A DNA stretch of 64,000 bases from Sulfurimonas sp. HSL3-7 (GCF_039645985.1 NZ_CP147919.1:1922001-1986000); one strand, 5' to 3'; shown: positions 9,708 through 17,792, counted from the first letter of the stretch. Made by a program: numbers and translations. The notes: generated from the letters alone by a model not told the origin.

Positions 9708-10008
9708 CTAAACCAACACAATAGAACTTTTCAGAATCAATCCACCTTTCAATCTTTTAATAAACGCATGGAGATCTTTAAACGCATTCCCTGGCCTCTT
9801 ATAGACCCGTACCCTCACAGTACCATCCAATATCTGCAGGGAGGTTATTCTCATCTGCGGCCCCTTGACAGATAGTCGCGTTTTTTTTGTGAACACCTTC
9901 TTCATCCAGTCTGCCGACCGGCATATGTTTTACTGCATCACCGACGCATACACGTTCCAACCTGTAAATCCATAATTTAATCGTCATTGTGCACCATTTT
10001 AATTTCAT
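9708..10008 (-). pseudogene. Possible remnant of an NRPS adenylation domain
   Basis: Two overlapping minus-strand frames together resemble the end of an adenylation domain. The first contains GDAVKHMPVGRLDEEG, comparable to the A7/A8 pattern 'GDlvr.lPdGrle..G'. After a frameshift the second contains SVKGPQMRITSLQI, comparable to 'vKirG.RIElgEIE', then a strand-like segment. Stops and the frame change make it non-functional. The match is by eye only; no other family fitted better. It sits just upstream of rfbA in a stretch without intact genes from 9623 to 10216. Confidence 0.33.
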
Positions 10009-10216
10009 TATCTAAATTCCAAATCAATCAAAAACACTACACGCCAAAAAGATGTAAAACCATCCCTTTTAAAGGCTACCGTTTATAGAAAATACCCATC
10101 TAATATGCTGCTTGTTCGCACTTTATAATAATTTTTTACCCTTTTTTTTTGCCGTTTCATATTTCTATCATTTTTATGTTATTATGTGTCAAATCCCAAT
10201 TTAACGGAGTGTTGAC
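10009..10216 (+). promoter_or_regulatory. Upstream region of the cadherin/FG-GAP lipoprotein gene
   Basis: AT-rich divergent spacer between the rfbA side and the lipoprotein gene. It should contain the promoter of the plus-strand gene; the ribosome binding site is the GGAG at about 10206-10209. I see no confident -35/-10 pair or operator. Confidence 0.4.
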
Positions 10217-12940
10217 ATGAAAACGTTTTACCTAAGTATGTTATTCGCTTTCTTGGTGCTGTCTGGATGCAGTAGCAACAGCAGCAAGAGCAGTAACGAC
10301 AAACCGACATTAACAGAGTTCAGTGGCAATGTCGCAGAGAGTGCGGCGGTCAGTTCGGTCATCGGGAGTATCACGGTAGATGCCGGGGATTCTTCTATTA
10401 CTGCCATTGCGCTCAGCGGCACCGGCAGTACGGATTTCAGTGTCGATACCAACGGGACCATCACAGTGGCCAATGCACTTGATTTTGAAACGCAGGCGGA
10501 CTATAACCTGACGGCAGTAGCCACTAATGCAGGCGGGGAGAGTGACCCGGTCAGTGTGACGATAGCAGTCACTGATGTACCCGATGTTGTCCCGGTTCTG
10601 GCAGCATCAACGGCGACAGTAGCAGAGAATACTGCGGCTTCCGCTGTAATTGGCACCGTAACCATCACCAGTTCCGGAGATGCCCCGATCACAGGTATCA
10701 CCCTGAGCGGCAATGGCGCGGCAGACTTTGCTGTAGCAGCAGACGGTACGATCACCGTCGTCAACGCGCCGGACTTTGAAACGCGGCCGACATATTTGCT
10801 GACGGCAGAAGCGGTAAGCAATGCCGGAACCAGCGCTTCGGTTAATGTTACAATAACAGTCACCGATGTCGCCGATGTTGCGCCGATCTTGGCAGCTTCA
10901 ACTGCGACAGTAATAGAAAATAATACTACCGTTGTTGGCTCTGTAATCGTTACCAGTTCCGGAGATACCGCGATCACGGATATCACTCTTACCGGTACCG
11001 GTGCAACTGACTTTGCCGTAGCAACAGACGGTACGATCACCGTCGTCAACGTTCCGGACTTTGAAACGCAGGCTCTCTATAACCTGCAAGCTGTTGCCAC
11101 CAATGAAGCCGGAGGCAGCGCTCCGGTCGCTGTCACAATCACGGTCACCAATGATGTTGAGTCCGTTCCGGTCATTGAGGCATTTACTGGAAGCATAGCT
11201 GAAAACTCTCCAATCGGAACGGTTGTCGGAGACATTAATATTTCCGGTACCGGAGATGCAGGTATCGTTGACTCCATTGCTTTAAGCAGCGCCGACTTTA
11301 AAGCAGCAAAAGATGGCACAATTACTGTTGCGGGCGCTCTTGATTATGAAACAACACCATTCTACAGTATGAAGGCGATAGCGACCAATGCTGCCGGAGG
11401 CAGTACAGAGGTTGATGTCAACATCACCATTAACAATGTTCCCGATGTCCCGCCGACTCTTCAGCCTTTTACTCTGACAATAGCAGATGGTACTTCCGGT
11501 CACATAGGAGATATCAATATATCAGATAGTGGGGAGAGCACTGTCATACACGGCATCAGTCTCACCGGAATAGGTGCTGAGGATTTCACGGTAACACCTG
11601 AAGGCAACATCTCCACCACGGGAACTATTGACTATAAAACACGGGCAATATATAAGTTGACGGCTGTAGCAACAAGCGATGCTGGAGACAGCGCAGCAGT
11701 CCCTGTGACGATCATGGTTGATATCAAGCGTACTGCACCTGCACCCGAGACCCAGGACTATTTCGGTTCTTCGGTCGCCGTTGATGGTGCCTATGTGGTT
11801 GTCGGTGCTGAAGGTAATGCCTCAAAAGCCGGTATGGCTTATGTCCTTTACAAAGACGTAACAGGAACTTACAGCCAAGTGGCTGAGCTCAACGCCAGTG
11901 ATGCTACACTTGGCGACAAGTTTGGCATATCGGTAGCCATCAGTGGCGATTATGTGGTTGTCGGTGCGCAGCTCGCGGATACTAACGCAACGAATGCCGG
12001 TGCGGCCTATGTCTTTAAAAGGAACGCTCCAGATAACAATTATACTGAGATAGCCCTACTCACGGCCTCTGATCCTGCGGCTGATGACCATTTCGGTTTT
12101 TCAGTCGCCATCGATGGCGCCTATGTGATCGTCGGTGCCGATAATAAATCTTCTTCTGTCGACCCGGTCGGCCCGTCTACGGGTGCAGCCTATATCTTTA
12201 AAAACAATGGAGATGACACCTATACTGAGGTAAACAAGCTCACGGCCTTCGATCACGAACCAAGTGATTATTTTGGGTGGTCAGTTGACATCAACGGAGA
12301 TCATGCGATAGTCGGCGCCTGGTCAGAAAGTATGGGCGCAGATGCTGTAATTAGTGCCGGAGCGGCCTACGTCTATAAAAAGGATGCCGGTACAGGCCTT
12401 TTCAATCATGCAGACAAACTAATGGCTCCTCTTGGCGATGCCCAAGTAGGTGATAATTTCGGTTGGTCAGTGGGTATCGGCGCAAATGGAGAGTATGCAG
12501 TTGTCGGTGCCTATCACGACAATGCCAATCAAGACAGTGTCGATAAAAACAATACCGGTGCAGCCTATATCTTTAAAAACAACGGAGATGACACCTATAC
12601 CCAGACAACAAAACTTGCTGCTTCCGATGCCGTTGCAGATGATCTATTTGGTAGCGCAGTCAGCATTAGCGGAAATTATGTCCTTGTCGGCGCCAAAAGC
12701 GAAGATCCGGCCAGCGATATAAACGGCAATCGTGGTGCAGCCTATCTCTTCCAAAATGATGGAACAGGTGTCTTTACAGAAATCCTCAGATTCAAAGCTC
12801 ATGATACTGGCGCAGGAGACTATTTTGGATATTCAGTAGCCATCAGCGGTTCTGATATGGTTGTTGGTGCCAGATCTTATACCGAAAATATCATTAGCGA
12901 AATGGGTACGGTTTACCTTTTCAATTTTGAACTGAAATAA
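10217..12940 (+). CDS. Surface lipoprotein with five cadherin-like repeats and a seven-bladed FG-GAP propeller
   Basis: The 907-residue protein has a lipoprotein signal ending LVLSGCSS. Residues of about 35-510 form five repeats of roughly 95 residues with the pattern 'S.TATVAEN...DGTITV...DFET...Y.L.A.A.N.AG....V.VTITV', typical of cadherin-like or bacterial Ig-like modules. The rest, from about residue 515, holds seven repeats of the type D.FG.SVAI.G.Y.VVGA....GAAY.F, as in FG-GAP/integrin-alpha-like propellers, so a closed seven-blade ring is likely. Such proteins are outer-membrane adhesins or matrix proteins; calcium binding is common in the family but not shown here. GGAG precedes the ATG. 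The gene lies in the plus-strand insert of the EPS locus, which supports a role in adhesion or matrix structure. Confidence 0.82.
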   Translation: MKTFYLSMLFAFLVLSGCSSNSSKSSNDKPTLTEFSGNVAESAAVSSVIGSITVDAGDSSITAIALSGTGSTDFSVDTNGTITVANALDFETQADYNLTAVATNAGGESDPVSVTIAVTDVPDVVPVLAASTATVAENTAASAVIGTVTITSSGDAPITGITLSGNGAADFAVAADGTITVVNAPDFETRPTYLLTAEAVSNAGTSASVNVTITVTDVADVAPILAASTATVIENNTTVVGSVIVTSSGDTAITDITLTGTGATDFAVATDGTITVVNVPDFETQALYNLQAVATNEAGGSAPVAVTITVTNDVESVPVIEAFTGSIAENSPIGTVVGDINISGTGDAGIVDSIALSSADFKAAKDGTITVAGALDYETTPFYSMKAIATNAAGGSTEVDVNITINNVPDVPPTLQPFTLTIADGTSGHIGDINISDSGESTVIHGISLTGIGAEDFTVTPEGNISTTGTIDYKTRAIYKLTAVATSDAGDSAAVPVTIMVDIKRTAPAPETQDYFGSSVAVDGAYVVVGAEGNASKAGMAYVLYKDVTGTYSQVAELNASDATLGDKFGISVAISGDYVVVGAQLADTNATNAGAAYVFKRNAPDNNYTEIALLTASDPAADDHFGFSVAIDGAYVIVGADNKSSSVDPVGPSTGAAYIFKNNGDDTYTEVNKLTAFDHEPSDYFGWSVDINGDHAIVGAWSESMGADAVISAGAAYVYKKDAGTGLFNHADKLMAPLGDAQVGDNFGWSVGIGANGEYAVVGAYHDNANQDSVDKNNTGAAYIFKNNGDDTYTQTTKLAASDAVADDLFGSAVSISGNYVLVGAKSEDPASDINGNRGAAYLFQNDGTGVFTEILRFKAHDTGAGDYFGYSVAISGSDMVVGARSYTENIISEMGTVYLFNFELK

Positions 12941-12951
12941 AAAAACCAATG

Positions 12952-12978
12952 GATTTTAGGGTTTTAAGCTCTAAAATC
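12952..12978 (+). terminator. Weak stem-loop after the lipoprotein gene
   Basis: GATTTTAG pairs with CTAAAATC across an 11-nt loop, 11 bp after the stop codon. The stem is AT-rich and is not followed by a clear T-run, so terminator function is only plausible. Confidence 0.4.
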
Positions 12979-13369
12979 TATCATTTCAGCCATTTATCAA
13001 AACAAATCCATGTCATGATTGGTTGAATTGTCGCAAGACAGCTATAAAACACTCTCTTCACAATTTCTTTACAACAAGACTATCAATAAATCACATTTTT
13101 AGTTTTACACTAGTTTTCTCAAATAGCCACTGATGACATCCCATGAATTTAAAAAAGGTGCTGCCGACAATCTTTTATCCCAGGGAAAAAGGACTTTTTT
13201 CCCTAGATTTTGTTAGAATAAATACAACTCTACAAGTCAGGCTTTCTCAGGTATATCACAAACGGCCTTTGTGTCTCAATATAACATGCAATGAGCTAAA
13301 ATGGCGTTCAAGCGCTTGATTGACTAATGTAAACGTTCGCGATAGAAAAACAGTAAAATGGAGAATAAG
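12979..13369 (+). promoter_or_regulatory. Gap upstream of the SerA-like gene
   Basis: This stretch of about 390 bp has no coding signal on either strand. It should carry the promoter of the dehydrogenase gene; I could not assign a -35/-10 pair with confidence. Confidence 0.4.
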
Positions 13370-14542
13370 ATGTATAAGGTACAGACACTGAACAAGATTT
13401 CACCGCAAGGTTTGGAACTGTTTTCCCGCGAAGACTATGAAGTCGCCAGTGAAATCACACATCCCGATGCAATCGTACTTCGCAGTTTTTCAATGCATGA
13501 TATGAAACTACCAAAGTCGTTACTTGCCATTGCCAGAGCCGGTGCCGGAACCAACAATATCCCTATCGAAAAATGCTCTGAAAAGGGTATTGTCGTGTTT
13601 AACACACCCGGAGCCAACGCCAATGCCGTCAAAGAGCTGGTACTCGCCGGTATGCTGCTCGCTTCACGTGATATTGTAGAGGGTATCGCATGGGTTCATG
13701 GCTTAAAAAAAGAGGGTGACAAAGTTCCGGCACTGGTCGAAAAAGGAAAGTCCCAATTTGCAGGTCAGGAGCTCAAAGGCAAAAAGCTCGGGGTCATCGG
13801 TCTAGGCGCTATCGGTGTGATCGTGGCCAATGATGCACTCGCATTAGGCATGGACGTTATCGGCTACGACCCCTTTCTCTCTATAGATTCTGCCTGGGAA
13901 CTCTCACACAATGTACAAAAGGCCACCGGACTTGAGACACTTCTTAGCGATGTTGACTATCTGACCATTCATGTACCGCTGATGGAGAGCACAAAAGAGA
14001 TGATTGACAGCGAAAAATTTGCCATGATGAAAGACGGCGTCAAAATCATGAATTTTGCACGAGGTGGTTTGATCAATAATGATGCCCTCAAAAACGCCAT
14101 TGCCTCCGGAAAAGTCTCGGCGTATGTAACAGATTTTCCCAATGGCGACCTGCTCGATATCAAACAGGTCATTCCTATACCCCACCTCGGAGCTTCAACA
14201 GGCGAGGCAGAAGACAATTGTGCAGTCATGGCATGCACCCAGGTAAAACATTTTCTTGAAACCGGAAATATCGAGAATTCTGTAAATTTTCCTAACTGTG
14301 TACAACCTAGAATAGCAGGCGCAAAAAGAGTGGTTATAGCCAATAAGAATATGCCAAGCATGATCAGTGAGATCACCTCTTTGCTGGCAAAACACAATAT
14401 CAATATTGCCAACATGCTCAATAAAAGTAAAGGTAACCTGGCCTATAACATCATCGATATAGAAGACGGAAATCTCCCAGAATCAATGATCGAGAAGTTG
14501 CTCGCGATCAAGGGTGTTGTTATGGCCAGAATTATCGACTGA
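13370..14542 (+). CDS. D-3-phosphoglycerate dehydrogenase family protein with ACT domain
   Basis: This is a D-isomer 2-hydroxyacid dehydrogenase of about 390 residues. It has the Rossmann motif GVIGLGAIGVIVAND, the active-site Arg in MNFARGGLINND and the catalytic His in PHLGASTGEAEDN. A C-terminal ACT-like domain (about residues 318-390, SMISEITSLLAKHNINIANM) suggests regulation by an amino acid, most simply serine. It matches the short single-ACT SerA type, and would oxidise 3-phosphoglycerate to 3-phosphohydroxypyruvate in serine synthesis. An upstream in-frame ATG at 13358 exists, but its own GGAG lies 6 bp before the ATG at 13370, so the later start is better. Its position inside an EPS locus is unusual; it may be a second copy beside a housekeeping serA elsewhere. 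Confidence 0.82.
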   Translation: MYKVQTLNKISPQGLELFSREDYEVASEITHPDAIVLRSFSMHDMKLPKSLLAIARAGAGTNNIPIEKCSEKGIVVFNTPGANANAVKELVLAGMLLASRDIVEGIAWVHGLKKEGDKVPALVEKGKSQFAGQELKGKKLGVIGLGAIGVIVANDALALGMDVIGYDPFLSIDSAWELSHNVQKATGLETLLSDVDYLTIHVPLMESTKEMIDSEKFAMMKDGVKIMNFARGGLINNDALKNAIASGKVSAYVTDFPNGDLLDIKQVIPIPHLGASTGEAEDNCAVMACTQVKHFLETGNIENSVNFPNCVQPRIAGAKRVVIANKNMPSMISEITSLLAKHNINIANMLNKSKGNLAYNIIDIEDGNLPESMIEKLLAIKGVVMARIID

Positions 14543-14846
14543 GGATTTGTTCAAACAGCGTGCCAGCCTGTCCTCTTCAGTTGCCAAGTCGATTTGCACA
14601 GAGATCTCTTTACCCTGTGCTTCTTGTTCAATTTTACTGCACAACATTTTTAAAAAGTCATATAAATGATCGGCAACAAAGCAATATCTATAACATCGCT
14701 AAGTCCGAATGAAAAGAGATGCATAAACAGTGTGATCACCCTACTGACAACCAATCTATATCTGTTAAAAACTAAGAAGCACAAGCAAGAGACGTCAAGT
14801 TTCATCTATCTAATCTAAATAAGTAATGAATATTTAAGCTATTTTA
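14543..14846. other. Gap between the SerA-like gene and the first riboswitch unit
   Basis: About 300 bp without a supported gene. A short open frame with coding-like composition runs on the minus strand at about 14540-14700 (...IEQEAQGKEISVQIDLATEE...), but it overlaps the dehydrogenase gene and has no recognisable domain. The AT-rich stretch before 14847 leads into the promoter of the riboswitch transcript. Confidence 0.4.
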
Positions 14847-14852
14847 TATAAT
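14847..14852 (+). promoter_or_regulatory. Candidate -10 box of riboswitch unit 1
   Basis: TATAAT lies about 14 bp before the first aptamer begins. The homologous unit has CATAAT at the same relative place (17371-17376). The upstream region is AT-rich without a clear -35, as is common in Campylobacterota. Confidence 0.55.
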
Positions 14853-14865
14853 AATTCTGATTGTT

Positions 14866-14937
14866 TATGCCAAACCCGTTGTGAAGCGGGGACGGAAAGC
14901 TTCAGGTCTCTTTGATTAGAGATAGCTGGGTTGCCTT
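14866..14937 (+). promoter_or_regulatory. Cyclic di-GMP-I (GEMM-I) riboswitch aptamer 1A
   Basis: The stretch contains the GEMM-I core: GCCAAACCCG (P1b side), a GNRA-like GUGAAG loop, GGGGACGGAAAGC, a variable second hairpin (GGTCTC...GAGATAGC) and the closing GCTGGGTTGCC. These match the known class I c-di-GMP aptamer in order and spacing (the conserved A-rich J1/2 and the GGGA-CG-AAAGC block). It should bind c-di-GMP in the 5' leader of the lipoprotein gene at 15281. A second aptamer follows 94 bp later and the hairpin at 14935-14982 lies between them. Confidence 0.93.
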
Positions 14938-14982
14938 GTTTTATAAAGAAGATGATTTTACACTTTTTATTATAAAATCAAG
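14935..14982 (+). terminator. Hairpin directly after aptamer 1A, possible expression platform
   Basis: CTTGTTTTATAA pairs with TTATAAAATCAAG (one bulge), followed by CCTTTTCCCT. The 5' arm begins inside the last bases of the aptamer P1 strand. The homologous leader keeps a 14-bp stem at the same place with different bases, so the structure is conserved. It may act as a ligand-sensitive terminator; the trailing pyrimidine run is imperfect. Confidence 0.5.
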
Positions 14983-15030
14983 CCTTTTCCCTCTGAACCT
15001 TATTCCTCACATACATTATTAAATTAACTA

Positions 15031-15106
15031 GGCCAAACCCGTTGTGAAGCGGGGACGGAAAGCCACGGGTCTTATTTCATTTTTGAAAGAGATGGCTGGG
15101 TTGCAT
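15031..15106 (+). promoter_or_regulatory. Cyclic di-GMP-I (GEMM-I) riboswitch aptamer 1B
   Basis: Second aptamer of the tandem. It begins GGCCAAACCCGTTGTGAAGC, then GGGGACGGAAAGCC, a variable hairpin (CGGGTC...) and GATGGCTGGGTTGC. All conserved blocks of class I aptamers are in place. It ends in GGGTTGCATTG where its relatives have GGGTTGCC, so P1 differs slightly. Two aptamers in series usually give a steeper or more sensitive response. Confidence 0.92.
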
Positions 15107-15175
15107 TGACATGTATTCTTATTTATGTGGAATAGTAAGCATCTTCTCATCTACCTCCTTTCATCACTGTATCTA

Positions 15176-15192
15176 AGATAGCCGGGTTACCT
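15176..15192 (+). promoter_or_regulatory. Orphan GEMM-like 3' half in leader 1
   Basis: AGATAGCCGGGTTACC matches the 3' closing strand of a c-di-GMP-I aptamer, but no 5' half is found upstream. The same element and its surroundings recur at 17687-17702. It could be a truncated third aptamer, or a strand that competes for the AACCCG side of the aptamers. Confidence 0.5.
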
Positions 15193-15280
15193 CCTCTATA
15201 GATTCACATCCCAGGTTTGAATATTAAATTCTTACATGCCTTTTTGCATGAAGGTTTTATTCAAAAACAAGGATGAACTT

Positions 15281-16735
15281 TTGTACTTATCGACTAAAAA
15301 AAGTTTTTTGACATTACTCATCACAGTCGCTTTTCTGACAGGTTGTCAAGAAGATGCCAATCAAACAAGCAGCAGTACTGCACTAGCACCTAAGGTAAAG
15401 ACAACACTACCACCGGGCTTAGCTAAAAAAACTACTACAGAGACAGAACCTGTTGTTGAAGAGACACTTCCCGTTGTTGAAGAAACTCAACCTGTCGTTG
15501 AAGAGACACTTCCCGTTGTTGAAGAAACTCAACCTGTCATTGAAGAGACACTTCCCGTTGTTGAAGAAACTCAACCTGTCGTTGAAGAGACACTTCCCGT
15601 TGTTGAAGAGACACTTCCCGTTGTTGAAGAGACACAACCTGTCGTTGAAGAGACGCTACCCGTTGTGGAAGAGACACAACCTGTCGTTGAAGAGACGCTA
15701 CCTGTAGTGGAAGAGACACAACCTGTCGTTGCAGTATGTGTAGAAGGCGATGCAATGATCGAAGGCCATGTCACTGACAAAGCGACAGGCAGCGGATTAG
15801 CCGATGTGCAGATCAATGTGGGCGGATGTGCCACAGCAACCGATGAGAACGGCTATTTTACACTCTCCAACATTGCTGAAACTGAAAACGCCGTTGTCAA
15901 TTTTGAAAAAGAGGGCTACCTGCTTGGCAGTACACGTATTCAGGTTGATCTCTATGCGGAAGGTACAACCACTGCTTCTTCGAATTATCTCGAGTACGCT
16001 ATAGGTACCTATACTTCACAATGGAGTTATGACAGCCAGACCGCAGTTGCCGGTGCCCATCTTGACATACCTACTGATGTCTATGCAGATATGTCAGGTA
16101 ATGCCTATCACGGTACTGTTACTGCAGGATTAAAAATAGTGGATGTCACTACAGAGGAAGGCAAAGAACTGTTTCCAGGTACTTTTGAAGGGAAAAATGT
16201 CAATGGGGAGACAGTGTTGTTTAGCTCTTACGGCCTGATCAGCCTATCACTCAAAGATACTGGCGGTAATGCACTAAATCTTGCAGATGGCGCTACAGCA
16301 ACATTGACATTTGATGCCGTTACCTCTCTAGAAGAGAAGAACATTATTCCGCTATGGTATTATGACTACAGCCAAGGGACCTGGATCGAAGAAGGCTATG
16401 CAGAACTCCAGTCGGATGGAACATATGTGGGGAGCATTTCACACGTTGGTACATGGAGTCTAAATATGCCGCTAGAGACGTCGCCTGGCACATACCGCGG
16501 CCGAATCGTGTATAGCGATGGAGTCACGGTTAAAGATGCAAGAGTAGCTCTTATCGGACCTAACTGGATGAGAAGCGATTTGTCAACTGATGCTGATGGG
16601 CTATTTGAAGTTACCGTCGTTCCCGGTGATGATTTCCAAATTGTAGCTTATAACTATAAATGGAAATATGAAGCTGCACATGCCAACGTATTACCGGCTG
16701 TCGCTTCGGGTGAAATTGTTGAAGACAGGATCTAA
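15281..16735 (+). CDS. Riboswitch-controlled lipoprotein with 7-residue repeats and carboxypeptidase-regulatory-like domains
   Basis: The predicted product of about 484 residues has a lipoprotein signal with lipobox LTGC. Next comes a low-complexity stalk of thirteen PVVEETL/Q repeats (nt 15449-15730), then a carboxypeptidase-regulatory-like beta sandwich (GHVTDKATGSGLADVQINVG, DENGYFTLSN). A central domain follows (FPGTFEGKNV..., IPLWYYDYSQGTWIEEGYAE) that recalls ZU5/CILP-like modules, and a second regulatory-like sandwich (YRGRIVYSDGVTVKDARVAL) closes the protein. It is probably surface-exposed. The frame opens at 15236, but TTG at 15281 has AAGGA seven bases upstream and gives a normal 22-residue lipoprotein signal. 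Tandem c-di-GMP-I aptamers precede it. A paralogue without the repeats is at 17793. Confidence 0.8.
   Translation: MYLSTKKSFLTLLITVAFLTGCQEDANQTSSSTALAPKVKTTLPPGLAKKTTTETEPVVEETLPVVEETQPVVEETLPVVEETQPVIEETLPVVEETQPVVEETLPVVEETLPVVEETQPVVEETLPVVEETQPVVEETLPVVEETQPVVAVCVEGDAMIEGHVTDKATGSGLADVQINVGGCATATDENGYFTLSNIAETENAVVNFEKEGYLLGSTRIQVDLYAEGTTTASSNYLEYAIGTYTSQWSYDSQTAVAGAHLDIPTDVYADMSGNAYHGTVTAGLKIVDVTTEEGKELFPGTFEGKNVNGETVLFSSYGLISLSLKDTGGNALNLADGATATLTFDAVTSLEEKNIIPLWYYDYSQGTWIEEGYAELQSDGTYVGSISHVGTWSLNMPLETSPGTYRGRIVYSDGVTVKDARVALIGPNWMRSDLSTDADGLFEVTVVPGDDFQIVAYNYKWKYEAAHANVLPAVASGEIVEDRI
15449..15730 (+). repeat. In-frame 21-bp tandem repeat (about 13 copies)
   Basis: The unit encodes PVVEETL or PVVEETQ, with L and Q forms mostly alternating so that a 42-bp higher-order repeat is visible. 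Neighbouring units are nearly identical at DNA level, indicating recent slippage or recombination. Copy number is likely to vary between strains. Confidence 0.95.
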
Positions 16736-17370
16736 ATAACCAATTCGAGTTAATTAAATACCGCCAATGAAAAGTAAAGACAAGCGGTAACTAAAAAAGG
16801 TGGACTGTATAAAGAGCCAAATTGATTATCCGTCCAAAACGAAGGAAATCAATCTCTCAAAACAGTCGATCTAAAAAGAACGGCATCAGATCGTTTTGCC
16901 GTGAAATAATGCCACGGGGCATTGCATATGCCCGTCCAAAAAACACTCCATTGGTATATCTGCAAATATCAGTTTGCTATCGCCAACTTCTCACCTCATC
17001 TACTTATATATCAGTGTTCTGGCTCATCTGTATTGCTGCTAAATATTTTAATAGAAAAAGTATCTTTTGTACTGTCATTATTTCCGTAGAGCGTACTGCT
17101 TAAACATGTGTTGTCCTGCTTATACAGGATTATTCAAGTACGAATTTATAATCTTAAAGTGAGGGGAATTGCGTCTAGAGCGAGATTTAGTCTGATCATT
17201 CAACTCGGGCTTGTGAGCAGCTGTGATATCAGCCGACAGATTGTAGAACAGGGAATGTACTGCATCTTCCAACGCTAAACATATTCCAATTCCAGGAAAC
17301 CAGTCAGATTTGAATCGATGGGCTTTTAATCTAATTCAAATAAGTAATAAAGAATTAAGTTGTTTTATAG
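16736..17370. other. Gap between riboswitch units 1 and 2
   Basis: About 630 bp with no supported gene. A weak TACCGC/GCGGTA stem at 16759-16789 follows the lipoprotein gene. A 93-codon open frame starting with TTG at 16822 has no ribosome binding site or domain and is not called. The last part resembles the region upstream of 14847, consistent with duplication of the whole leader. Confidence 0.5.
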
Positions 17371-17376
17371 CATAAT
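17371..17376 (+). promoter_or_regulatory. Candidate -10 box of riboswitch unit 2
   Basis: CATAAT occupies the place that TATAAT takes in the first unit, and the following TCTGATTGTTTATGCC is shared by both leaders. Confidence 0.5.
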
Positions 17377-17387
17377 TCTGATTGTTT

Positions 17388-17457
17388 ATGCCAAACCCGT
17401 TGCAAAGCGGGGACGGAAAGCTTCAGGTCTCTTTGATTAGAGATAGCTGGGTTGCCT
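17388..17457 (+). promoter_or_regulatory. Cyclic di-GMP-I (GEMM-I) riboswitch aptamer 2A
   Basis: Nearly identical to aptamer 1A: ATGCCAAACCCGTTGCAAAG, GGGGACGGAAAGC, then GGTCTC...GAGATAGC and TGGGTTGCC. The first loop is GCAAAG instead of GUGAAG, still a GNRA-type loop, which supports a folded RNA. It leads the transcript of the lipoprotein and beta-helix genes at 17793-20596. Confidence 0.93.
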
Positions 17458-17504
17458 TGATTTATATTAGAAATGTAATGTACTATTATTAATATAAAAT
17501 CAAG
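17456..17504 (+). terminator. Hairpin directly after aptamer 2A, possible expression platform
   Basis: CTTGATTTATATTA pairs with TAATATAAAATCAAG (one bulge) and is followed by CTTTCTCCTC. It corresponds to 14935-14982 but with base changes on both arms that keep pairing, so the stem is under selection. Confidence 0.5.
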
Positions 17505-17541
17505 CTTTCTCCTCTGAACATTATTCCAAATAATATTTTTA

Positions 17542-17617
17542 GGCCAAACCCGTTGTGAAGCGGGGACGGAAAGCCACGGGTCTTATTCATTAATTTGAAA
17601 GAGATGGCTGGGTTGCC
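17542..17617 (+). promoter_or_regulatory. Cyclic di-GMP-I (GEMM-I) riboswitch aptamer 2B
   Basis: Second aptamer of the second tandem: GGCCAAACCCGTTGTGAAGC, GGGGACGGAAAGCC, variable hairpin, then GATGGCTGGGTTGCC. It has the canonical GGGTTGCC end that aptamer 1B lacks. Confidence 0.93.
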
Positions 17618-17686
17618 TTGATATTTCATTATTATTTATGCGGAATATTAAGTATCTTCTCACCTACCTCCTTTCATAACTGTATT

Positions 17687-17702
17687 AAGATAGCCGGGTT
17701 AC
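17687..17702 (+). promoter_or_regulatory. Orphan GEMM-like 3' half in leader 2
   Basis: AAGATAGCCGGGTTAC with its flanks is conserved with 15176-15192, while the unpaired spacer before it has small changes. Its retention in both leaders suggests function rather than random debris. Confidence 0.45.
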
Positions 17703-17792
17703 CTCCTCTATAGATTCACATCCCAGGTTTGAATATTAAATTCTTACATGCCTTTTTGCATGAAGGTTTTATTCAAAAACAAGGATGAACTT

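Noticed and set aside
14540-14700. Coding-like minus-strand stretch after the SerA-like gene
   Set aside because: Short, runs into the 3' end of the dehydrogenase on the other strand, and no family was recognised.
15449-15730. CRISPR-like or intergenic repeat
   Set aside because: The 21-bp repeats are in frame inside a lipoprotein gene and encode a regular peptide stalk.
16822-17103. 93-codon plus-strand ORF between the riboswitch units
   Set aside because: TTG start without ribosome binding site, no recognisable domain, unlike coding composition of neighbours.
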